Shown piece after piece: positions 8,400 through 14,189 of a DNA stretch of 33,219 nt; position 1 is the first letter of the stretch, and each line of letters begins with the position of its first letter. The translations under genes were made by a program, and so were the position numbers. Below the pieces are notes generated by a model that was given only the letters and a program-made list of their open reading frames with translations, made no database searches and had not been told where the DNA came from. The stretch comes from a virus. The DNA lies in the IMG/VR virus record IMGVR_UViG_3300010158_000204, positions 1-33,219 of that record. One strand, written 5' to 3'.

Positions 8400-9323
8400 A
8401 TGTCTATTAATAAACTATGGGTAGAATCCTACAGGCCTAAAACTGTGTCAGACTATGTTTGGCGAGACAATTCTCAGAAGCAGCAAGTCATGCAGTGGAT
8501 TAAAGATGGAGCCATCCCACATATTCTTCTTAGTGGCAGTCCGGGCACTGGAAAAACAACACTGGCTAAAGTTTTAATCAATGAACTTGGTGTTGATGAT
8601 TTTGATTTCTTACAGATCAATGCCAGTAGAGACAACGGCGTTGATTTCCTAAGAGTCAAAATTGAAGGTTTTGTGCAAACAATGCCATTCGGCGAGTTTA
8701 AAGTTGTACTAATGGATGAGGCCGATTACTTGTCCTTGTCTGCACAAGCAGTTATGCGTGGTCTTATGGAAACATATTCCAATACTGCAAGATTTATTTT
8801 AACCTGTAACTATCCACATAAAATATTAGATGCAATGAAATCAAGATGTCAAAGCATTCATATTGATAAATTAGATAAGATTGAATTTACAACACGAGTT
8901 GCAACAGTACTCGTCGACGAAAATATTGATTTCGATCTCGATGTACTTGATAGTTATGTAACAGCAACTTACCCAGACCTGCGTAAGTGCATCAATAGTT
9001 TGCAAATGGCATCTATAGACGGCGTGTTACAACAGCCAACTGCTTCATCAGTGATGCTAGATGATTATAAAATCAAAGCAGTCGATCTTTTTAAGCAGGG
9101 TCGTGTTAGAGATGCAAGGAAGATAATCTGTAGTCAAGTACGTCCAGATGAAATGGAAGATGTTTTTCGTTGGATGTATGATAATCTAGAACTTTGGGGT
9201 ACAACACCCGAAGCACAGGATAAAGCAATTGTAATTATTAGAAATGGATTGATTAATCATAGCATGGTGGCAGATGCTGAGATCAATCTTTCAGCCACAC
9301 TTGTAGAATTAACGGATATTTAA
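8400..9323 (+). CDS. 44: Sliding-clamp loader large subunit (gp44)
   Basis: This 307-aa AAA+ ATPase of the RFC/gp44 type carries, in order, the N-terminal W-V-E-S-Y-R-P-K box, Walker A GSPGTGKT (46-53), Walker B with DEAD (106-109), sensor 1 (ILTCNYPHKI) and the arginine-finger S-R-C motif (148-150). The length is close to that of T4 gp44 (319 aa). In T4 the 4:1 gp44/gp62 complex uses ATP to open and place the gp45 clamp on primer-template DNA for gp43. Downstream genes are coupled (1-base gap, then 20-base overlap), but neither looks like gp62. Confidence 0.9.
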   Translation: MSINKLWVESYRPKTVSDYVWRDNSQKQQVMQWIKDGAIPHILLSGSPGTGKTTLAKVLINELGVDDFDFLQINASRDNGVDFLRVKIEGFVQTMPFGEFKVVLMDEADYLSLSAQAVMRGLMETYSNTARFILTCNYPHKILDAMKSRCQSIHIDKLDKIEFTTRVATVLVDENIDFDLDVLDSYVTATYPDLRKCINSLQMASIDGVLQQPTASSVMLDDYKIKAVDLFKQGRVRDARKIICSQVRPDEMEDVFRWMYDNLELWGTTPEAQDKAIVIIRNGLINHSMVADAEINLSATLVELTDI

Positions 9324-9324
9324 A

Positions 9325-9600
9325 ATGTCAAACAGAATGTTTTTATTGGCTAAACATGTACAGTCTAATCGTAATCCAAATCGTCCTGCGGATGGACTTA
9401 AAACAGATGAGATTTTTGGAGTTTGTAAAAACTTAAAGCATAGAGATTACTCCGAAGCAAGCATCATCATTGATGTTGCTAAGAAGAAAGTTATAAAGAA
9501 TAGATATTCAGAAAAGACATATGATGAGTTGTATGCGTACTTTATGACACACTACAAAGATCACATTAATAAGTGGTTAAATGCCCAAATCTCCACGTAA
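9325..9600 (+). CDS. Small basic protein after gene 44, unknown
   Basis: The 91-aa protein starts one base after the gene 44 stop. It contains a Lys-rich middle (DVAKKKVIKNRYSEKTYDEL) and an aromatic helix near the C-terminus. In T4 the gene after 44 is 62, the small clamp-loader subunit, but I see none of the conserved gp62 features I know, and it is half the length of T4 gp62. I therefore leave it unassigned. It overlaps the next gene by 20 bases. Confidence 0.6.
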   Translation: MSNRMFLLAKHVQSNRNPNRPADGLKTDEIFGVCKNLKHRDYSEASIIIDVAKKKVIKNRYSEKTYDELYAYFMTHYKDHINKWLNAQIST

Positions 9601-9958
9601 GGTTATTAAGAAACCTACGCCAATCAGTTTAGGCGAATACTTTAGTTCAAATTTTCCTGCGACTCGGAAGAAAAACTTTACCGAACAAGAAAAAAATATT
9701 CTTCGCCCTATTGCAGAAGTATTATGTTTATTAGATGGCAATGCTTTTTTTGGAATTAGTGTAGACGAATGGGGAGAAGATGTATGGTATGAAAGTTACT
9801 TACCCGAAGCATATGTGATTTATAAAGCCAATGGTGGTGATAAAGGGTGGGCTAGTGAACTTAGCTGGATTAAAGAAGCTAATCACGAGAATGAAAGTGT
9901 AAAAGATGCCTATCAAGAATGGCAACTAATCAAAATGTTGGCAAGAAAAAAACAGTAG
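9581..9958 (+). CDS. Conserved hypothetical protein
   Basis: The 125-aa soluble protein starts at ATG 9581 inside the end of the previous gene. It has a basic N-terminus (PKSPRKVIKKPTP) and then a globular part with AEVLCLLDGNAFFGI, an acidic-aromatic W-G-E-D-V-W-Y-E-S-Y stretch and W-A-S-E-L-S-W. No catalytic motif is clear. Its TAG stop lies inside the 20-base palindrome that also serves as the phoH terminator, so it ends the + strand block that faces phoH. Confidence 0.6.
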   Translation: MPKSPRKVIKKPTPISLGEYFSSNFPATRKKNFTEQEKNILRPIAEVLCLLDGNAFFGISVDEWGEDVWYESYLPEAYVIYKANGGDKGWASELSWIKEANHENESVKDAYQEWQLIKMLARKKQ

Positions 9959-9970
9959 GGCCCTACTGTT
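9945..9970 (-). terminator. Palindromic terminator for phoH (between convergent genes)
   Basis: Positions 9951-9970 are a perfect 20-base palindrome (AACAGTAGGG joined to CCCTACTGTT). Read on the minus strand, it is followed at once by a T-rich run, the complement of the A-run at 9945-9950, so it fits an intrinsic terminator for phoH. On the + strand the following bases are AAGTTTA, a poorer U-tract, so termination there would be weaker. It separates two convergent genes. Confidence 0.6.
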
Positions 9971-9974
9971 AAGT

Positions 9975-10700
9975 TTATTCGCCGTAAATATTCAAGATTT
10001 CTTCTACAGCAGGATGACGTTCAATATCTTTATTTTCAAATTTCACTGAACTTACATACTTGCTGCCTTCGAAACCTGCTAATAATCTATTAAAATCTAA
10101 TAGCCCGTTTTCGCCTTCCTTTCTATCTGTTTGACGAATGTCACCTGTTACTAGTATGCGGCTCTCCTCGCCTATTCTAGTAAGCAGCATTTTCATTTGA
10201 TTAGGTGTTGCGTTCTGCATTTCATCTGCGATAACATAGCAGTTTTTGAATGTTCGACCACGCATGAATGCCAATGGGCATATCTCAATCGTTCCTACTT
10301 CTAGCATTGATTGGGTATCACGAGTAGTGTAGTATTCGTGCAACACATCGAAGAGCGGTTTAGTCCAGGGTTCCATCTTCTGTTGAAGTGTTCCTGGAAG
10401 GAAACCATGCTTCTCATCCTCTACTCCCACTGCTGGACGAGTAAGTATTATCTTTGTTATCTGGCGCTCTTTAAGTGCTTTAATAGCTGCCATCATGGCC
10501 AGCAAGGTTTTGCCTGTTCCGGCGGGACCAGTTGCAACGACAATACTTTTTCGGGAATCTAGTAGTAGGCTTAGATAATGTTCTTGATTTAAGTTTCGGG
10601 GGATGATCTCGACCCGATTCTTCTTTGCAGGTTCTTTTAGGTAGTTTTCAATTTGAGTGACGTTGTTAATGAACTTTTCCTTGTGCTTTCGCTTCTGCAT
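9975..10700 (-). CDS. phoH: PhoH-family ATPase
   Basis: The 241-aa P-loop protein is the only minus-strand gene in the window. It has Walker A ATGPAGTGKTLLAM (GPAGTGKT at 58-65), an ILTRPAVGVEDEKHGFLPG segment typical of PhoH, Walker B VIADEMQN (from 156) and an ILVTGDIRQTDR sensor region. It corresponds to the single-domain C-terminal part of bacterial PhoH, as in most phage PhoH proteins. PhoH is an ATPase linked to phosphate starvation and RNA metabolism; the phage role is not established. The start has AGGAG 11 bases upstream. Its own promoter region is shared with the divergent gene at 10839. Confidence 0.9.
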   Translation of the reverse strand: MQKRKHKEKFINNVTQIENYLKEPAKKNRVEIIPRNLNQEHYLSLLLDSRKSIVVATGPAGTGKTLLAMMAAIKALKERQITKIILTRPAVGVEDEKHGFLPGTLQQKMEPWTKPLFDVLHEYYTTRDTQSMLEVGTIEICPLAFMRGRTFKNCYVIADEMQNATPNQMKMLLTRIGEESRILVTGDIRQTDRKEGENGLLDFNRLLAGFEGSKYVSSVKFENKDIERHPAVEEILNIYGE

Positions 10701-10740
10701 GAACTTTAATTCTCCTGGAGCATTGTTGATCTTGCTCGAA

Positions 10741-10750
10741 AATATTTAAG
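10741..10750 (-). promoter_or_regulatory. Candidate phoH promoter element (CTTAAATATT)
   Basis: Read on the minus strand, CTTAAATATT lies about 40 bases upstream of the phoH ATG, leaving room for a leader with AGGAG. It resembles the ATAAATATT elements ahead of 10839, 19344 and 20511. A TTGTTA about 18 bases further upstream could act as a weak -35. The evidence is pattern similarity only. Confidence 0.3.
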
Positions 10751-10754
10751 TTCA

Positions 10755-10792
10755 GATTCAAAAGAGTTAACAATACACACATCTTTTGAATC
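10755..10792. promoter_or_regulatory. Inverted repeat in the phoH divergent promoter region
   Basis: An 11-base arm, GATTCAAAAGA (10755-10765), is perfectly complementary to TCTTTTGAATC (10782-10792). The 16-base spacer contains GTTAAC. The right arm ends four bases before the TGGTATAAT box of the rightward gene. Neither arm has a terminator-like T-run. It could be an operator for a dimeric regulator of both divergent genes, or an RNA hairpin. Confidence 0.45.
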
Positions 10793-10795
10793 AAA

Positions 10796-10804
10796 TGGTA
10801 TAAT
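10796..10804 (+). promoter_or_regulatory. Extended -10 promoter TGGTATAAT
   Basis: TGGTATAAT is a perfect extended -10 (TG-N-TATAAT), which can work without a good -35; none is seen at the right spacing. Initiation near 10811 would give a leader of about 28 bases to ATG 10839. A second element, GATAAATA at 10824-10831, lies closer to the same ATG. Confidence 0.45.
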
Positions 10805-10823
10805 TATGTTATTGTCTGACACG

Positions 10824-10831
10824 GATAAATA
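10824..10831 (+). promoter_or_regulatory. Late-type element GATAAATA, 7 bases before ATG
   Basis: GATAAATA fits the NATAAATA pattern of T4-like late promoters. It ends exactly seven bases before ATG 10839, so a transcript from it would be leaderless. The 17-base block ATAAATATTATACCATG is nearly identical (15 of 17) to the block ahead of the gene at 19344. Confidence 0.4.
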
Positions 10832-10838
10832 TTATACC

Positions 10839-11432
10839 ATGGTAAGCATCATTGATAACGTAAAAAATATTAAGCAAATTTACATGAGCGACTCCAGTCT
10901 CGGAATGCTCATGGATTTTGAACGTGTACTAGACAGCATGGATATCTATGCTTTTCCAAATTGGAAATATGGAGAACTTGTTGAAGGTCCAACTATTAGC
11001 AAATATTGGGTCAAATGTAAATTTATGTGGCCTGAGAATCTAATGCCAGATCCAAGCGGAGCAAAAAGATTGTTGCCATATGGTGCTAAGATCACTTATC
11101 AAAAAGAAACAGTTAAGATCCCAATAAAGATAAAATCTCCTGGAGACTTTCGTGATGGGAGTAAGAAAGGCAAGTTAGTAGATATTAAAGTTTGGTACAT
11201 TGATATAATGTTACCAAAACATCTGCTTGCAGAAATTAAACAAGGTTCTGTTGAAATTGCAGGCGAAGATATCGATCTCAGTGATCTGCAAAGCGCATAC
11301 GAAAAAGATTTGGATCAAAAGTCAATGACATCAGGCGATAGCACTGCGGCAGTGAATGCAGCAAATGCACAAACAACAGTCGAACCGCAAGCAGCCGCAG
11401 GAGTAGCACCCAATGCACCGCCAGCTATCTGA
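10839..11432 (+). CDS. Conserved T4-like phage protein, unknown
   Basis: The protein is 197 aa from ATG 10839; an in-frame ATG at 10806 would add 11 residues but overlaps the promoter elements. The core (DFERVLDSMDIYAFPNWKYG, ELVEGP, KYWVKCKFMWPENLMPDPSG, ARL-like LPYG and DIMLPKHLLAEI) has the look of a family I have seen in T4-like marine phages without known function. After residue ~165 the sequence is Ala/Thr-rich and probably disordered. There is no Shine-Dalgarno ahead of any candidate start. The last 20 bases overlap the next gene. Confidence 0.6.
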   Translation: MVSIIDNVKNIKQIYMSDSSLGMLMDFERVLDSMDIYAFPNWKYGELVEGPTISKYWVKCKFMWPENLMPDPSGAKRLLPYGAKITYQKETVKIPIKIKSPGDFRDGSKKGKLVDIKVWYIDIMLPKHLLAEIKQGSVEIAGEDIDLSDLQSAYEKDLDQKSMTSGDSTAAVNAANAQTTVEPQAAAGVAPNAPPAI

Positions 11433-11934
11433 AGGTCTTAGCAAGGAAGATTTAATCTATCTCGTTGGAAATAAAATTCATTTTGACGAATATGATAGCA
11501 AAATGGGTGAGAACGAAGACGTTATCACAGCCAGTTTTAAAATTAAGCAGCGCATGCCAAGCCAAGATCTAGTTAGTTTCATCGAGAACGGTTACGATTG
11601 GGTATTAGATGCTGACGTAAGTTCTGGAGAAGTTGATGATGGTGAATTCTTAGTATTCGTCGAAATGCCAAGACAACCTAGCATTTTTGAAAACATGATG
11701 GAACTGCTGGGTGATCTTCAACATCTGACTGATATCAAATTAAATGAATGGAAATTTAAATGGTATAAGCAAAAAGAATACTATCCACTGGATGAAGAAA
11801 CAATAACAGAATTAGTACCGACAACTCCAGGAAAATATAAAGAATTTACCGAACAATTTGCATCAGTCGACAAAGAACAAAAAAACTTAAGCGATGAGAT
11901 AGCACAAATCAAAAGGTTAAGTGGGATAGGATAA
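11413..11934 (+). CDS. Conserved hypothetical protein, partner of previous gene
   Basis: The 173-aa acidic protein starts inside the end of the previous gene. It shows an alternating beta/alpha pattern in the first 100 residues (DVITASFKIKQRMP, FLVFVEMPRQPSIFENMMELL) and a helical, coiled-coil-like C-terminus (FASVDKEQKNLSDEIAQIKRL). No enzymatic or membrane motif is seen. The 20-base overlap suggests that it and the preceding protein are made in fixed ratio and may interact. Confidence 0.6.
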   Translation: MHRQLSEGLSKEDLIYLVGNKIHFDEYDSKMGENEDVITASFKIKQRMPSQDLVSFIENGYDWVLDADVSSGEVDDGEFLVFVEMPRQPSIFENMMELLGDLQHLTDIKLNEWKFKWYKQKEYYPLDEETITELVPTTPGKYKEFTEQFASVDKEQKNLSDEIAQIKRLSGIG

Positions 11935-11938
11935 TCAA

Positions 11939-12337
11939 ATGTTTGGAGGAACTATGTGGAAAATTATAGCATTGGTACTCGTAATCGCTGCTGCTGTCGG
12001 TTACTTCAAATACACACAGGATAAGATGGCAGAACTTAATCAACAGATTGCCACTAAAGAATTTGCATTACAATCTGCTAATGCAACTATATTAAAACAA
12101 CAAGAAGATCTAAAAAAACAACAAGAAGTATTATTACAAACTAGTAAAGATTTTGAAGAAGCTCGTGCTTCAGTCACTGAACTCGAAGATAAGTTCCGTA
12201 AGAACGGCAGAGATTTAGATAAATTCGCAACAGCTAAACCTAAAGAAGTTCAAACTAGGGCAAATGCAGCAACAAAGAAGACATTCCGCTGCATCGAACA
12301 GCAAGTCAATAAAGGAAAGCAGGATGATGGTTGCTAA
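11939..12337 (+). CDS. Putative inner-membrane spanin (Rz-like)
   Basis: The 132-aa protein has one N-terminal transmembrane helix (residues ~6-24, IIALVLVIAAAVGYF). A long, charged, Gln-rich coiled coil follows (about 28-100), and then a short C-terminal tail with two Cys. This is the layout of an i-spanin: anchored in the inner membrane, with the coiled coil spanning the periplasm to meet an outer-membrane lipoprotein. The next gene is such a lipoprotein and overlaps it, and a holin follows. Two starts are possible, ATG 11939 (AGGA seven bases upstream) or ATG 11954 (GGAGG but only four bases away). The assignment rests on topology and context, since spanins are not conserved in sequence. 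Confidence 0.6.
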   Translation: MFGGTMWKIIALVLVIAAAVGYFKYTQDKMAELNQQIATKEFALQSANATILKQQEDLKKQQEVLLQTSKDFEEARASVTELEDKFRKNGRDLDKFATAKPKEVQTRANAATKKTFRCIEQQVNKGKQDDGC

Positions 12338-12713
12338 ATTAATTAATGTTTTTTTTATAACAGCAATTTTGGCAGGATGTGCAGGAACTCCAACTCCAAC
12401 TACCGCGATAGTACAAGTTGATAAACCTGCAATGATGTTGCCAAATGTAGATCAAGTACGACTTAGAGATGTCGACTGGTACGTTATAACAAGAGATGCA
12501 AAGCCTAACACACCAGGACATATCGATGCAGTTTGGAAGAAAACATCTAAAGACAGTTTGTTTGCTGTAACTAGCGATGACTACGAAGATTTAAGTTTGA
12601 ATGTATCTGAACTTACAAAGATAATTAAGCAACTACAATCACAGGTGCAGGCATATAAAGAATATTATCAACCAGAAAAACCCAAGGAAAATCAAAATGG
12701 CCAAAAAAAGTAA
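12324..12713 (+). CDS. Putative outer-membrane lipoprotein spanin (Rz1-like)
   Basis: From ATG 12324 (AAAGGA upstream) the 129-aa product begins with a short hydrophobic signal, MMVAKLINVFFITAILAGC. The lipobox is L-A-G-C, so the cysteine at residue 19 should be lipidated after signal peptidase II cleavage. The mature part starts with a Pro/Thr stretch, has a globular middle (VDWYVITRD) and ends in a helix and a Lys/Gln tail. It is longer than lambda Rz1 (60 aa). It overlaps the i-spanin-like gene by 14 bases and the holin by 17, forming a lysis cassette. In this model the two spanins fuse inner and outer membranes at lysis, which implies a Gram-negative host. Confidence 0.65.
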   Translation: MMVAKLINVFFITAILAGCAGTPTPTTAIVQVDKPAMMLPNVDQVRLRDVDWYVITRDAKPNTPGHIDAVWKKTSKDSLFAVTSDDYEDLSLNVSELTKIIKQLQSQVQAYKEYYQPEKPKENQNGQKK

Positions 12714-13296
12714 ACCTGACCTCACTGACGATCCAGATTTGATGGCGCCGAGATTATCACACGATGAGATCGAAGAAATTAACAATCCAGATGTACAACC
12801 TACACCGCCCCCTCCTCCTCCACCACCACCCCCACCTCCGCCACCACCCCCTCCTTCACCACCCTCGACTACTGCCCCTAGTGTTACTGTAGTTGATATT
12901 AACAATAACAATGGCATGGGACAAGCAGCATTTATGCAGACTCAAGCAACTGCTCAAGCACAAGCAACTGCCAGCGTGGGGATTGCTCAAACTTCCATAG
13001 ACGATGAAGTTGTTAAAGAACAAATGAGCAAGGAACAGGAGCATTGGGTCAAGGCTTATTGGCGTCCAGCCATGGGTTGGTTGTATATGCTTATTTGTCT
13101 CTGCGACTTCGTAATCTTCCCAGCAGTTGCAATGTTCCTCCCAGTACTGTTTAAGGGCTTAGGTGTACAGATGGCTTATACTGCATGGGTGAGTTTGACA
13201 CTCAGTAACGGCGGACTTATTCATATGGCATTCGGTGCGATATTAGGTGTTGCTGCATATGGAAGAACTCAAGAAAAGGTTGCTGCTCGTAACTAA
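12697..13296 (+). CDS. Putative holin with 17-proline tract
   Basis: The 199-aa protein has a charged N-terminus and a run of 17 prolines (residues 37-53) encoded by mixed CCN codons. A Gln/Ala/Thr-rich linker (75-100) follows, then a C-terminal domain with W-R-P-A-M-G-W, a hydrophobic helix at ~126-152 and another at ~163-188. The WRP-type lead followed by closely spaced membrane helices resembles the 3TM holin family seen in phages and gene-transfer agents. The position right after the two spanin genes supports a role in timing lysis. No endolysin is visible in the window. Seventeen consecutive prolines should make translation depend on EF-P. Confidence 0.6.
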   Translation: MAKKSKPDLTDDPDLMAPRLSHDEIEEINNPDVQPTPPPPPPPPPPPPPPPPPSPPSTTAPSVTVVDINNNNGMGQAAFMQTQATAQAQATASVGIAQTSIDDEVVKEQMSKEQEHWVKAYWRPAMGWLYMLICLCDFVIFPAVAMFLPVLFKGLGVQMAYTAWVSLTLSNGGLIHMAFGAILGVAAYGRTQEKVAARN

Positions 13297-13311
13297 GTCA
13301 TAAATTAAAGT

Positions 13312-14157
13312 ATGACCCATTATGCTACATTAGGGGTAGCAGTATCTGCTACCCCCGAAGAGATCAAATCATCATATCGAAAATTAGCAAAACAACACCA
13401 TCCGGATCTCGGCGGAGATGTTGCAAAATTTCAACAAATTAGTGAAGCTTATGAGACATTAGCAGATGCTGATAAAAGGGCACACTATGATCATACGTTG
13501 AGGAACCCACAACCACAATTTCATCGAGGAATGAATCCTAATTTTAATGATCCAAACGATACTTTTTCTCATATCAATGAGCACTTTAGCCAGATGTTTG
13601 GTTTTAATTTCACTCATCCGCAGACGCCTAGAAACAGAAACATCAGAGTTCAATTATCAATTAATTTCTTAGAGACGTTAGATATCTGTCAGAAAACCAT
13701 TGAATTTAATTTGTCAAAAGGTAGTGAACGCATAACCATTGATTTACCTCCAGGTGTGGCAGATAATACTGTATTACAAATGGCAGGCAGAGGTGATAAT
13801 GCAGTAATTACAGTACCGCGCGGAACACTGGAAATCTTAATTAGAGTTATGCCACATCCTAAATTTATCAGAGTCGAAGATCATGTGTTAACTGAAATTA
13901 CAATCGATTGCTTTCAAGCAATGATGGGAACTGAAGTAGACTTAGATACTCCACGCGGTAAAAAGATTAAATTAAATATTTCACCTGGCACACAGAATGG
14001 GACACAACTGGGAATCACTGACGAAGGGTTTACAAGAGCCAATAAAACAATGGGCAAGTTTATTGTCAGAGTAAATGTTATGATACCCACAGCATTGACT
14101 GAAGAGCAACTTAATTTAGTAAAGAAGATAGTTGATCTCAAGCCTATAAATACTTGA
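13312..14157 (+). CDS. DnaJ/CbpA-like Hsp40 cochaperone
   Basis: This 281-aa type II J-protein has a J domain at residues 1-65 (Y-A-T-L-G-V opening, H-P-D at 30-32, then a helix ending DKRAHYD) and a short linker with only a few Gly/Phe. Two C-terminal substrate-binding beta domains follow from about 105 (GSERITIDLPPGV; LDTPRGKKIKLNISPGTQNG). There is no Cys-rich zinc domain, so it is CbpA-like rather than DnaJ proper. J-proteins bring substrates to Hsp70 (DnaK) and stimulate its ATPase; here the partner would be host DnaK, since no phage Hsp70 is seen. It precedes a ClpA-type unfoldase. The last codons contain a TATAAATA promoter element. Confidence 0.85.
   Translation: MTHYATLGVAVSATPEEIKSSYRKLAKQHHPDLGGDVAKFQQISEAYETLADADKRAHYDHTLRNPQPQFHRGMNPNFNDPNDTFSHINEHFSQMFGFNFTHPQTPRNRNIRVQLSINFLETLDICQKTIEFNLSKGSERITIDLPPGVADNTVLQMAGRGDNAVITVPRGTLEILIRVMPHPKFIRVEDHVLTEITIDCFQAMMGTEVDLDTPRGKKIKLNISPGTQNGTQLGITDEGFTRANKTMGKFIVRVNVMIPTALTEEQLNLVKKIVDLKPINT
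14145..14152 (+). promoter_or_regulatory. T4-type late promoter TATAAATA before clpA
   Basis: An exact TATAAATA followed by CT, matching the longer T4 late consensus TATAAATACT, lies in the last codons of the DnaJ-like gene. Initiation would fall about 30 bases before the clpA ATG. It partly abuts a separate sigma70-like promoter (14154-14182), so clpA may be read by both early and late transcription. Confidence 0.5.
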
Positions 14158-14182
14158 CATGACAACTACTAGTTGCTATATT
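14154..14182 (+). promoter_or_regulatory. Strong sigma70-like promoter with palindrome in spacer
   Basis: TTGACA (14154-14159), a perfect -35, is followed after 17 bases by TATATT (14177-14182), 5 of 6 for the -10. The -10 ends seven bases before ATG 14190, so transcription would start at or next to the start codon. The spacer contains the 13-base palindrome CAACTA-C-TAGTTG (14163-14175), the form and place of a repressor operator. Confidence 0.55.
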
Positions 14183-14189
14183 TGTATTA

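Noticed and set aside
12639-12917. Minus-strand open frame with a long poly-glycine run
   Set aside because: It is the antisense of the proline-rich tract of the holin gene; the glycine run is only the complement of CCN codons, there is no ribosome site, and the + strand gene is well supported.
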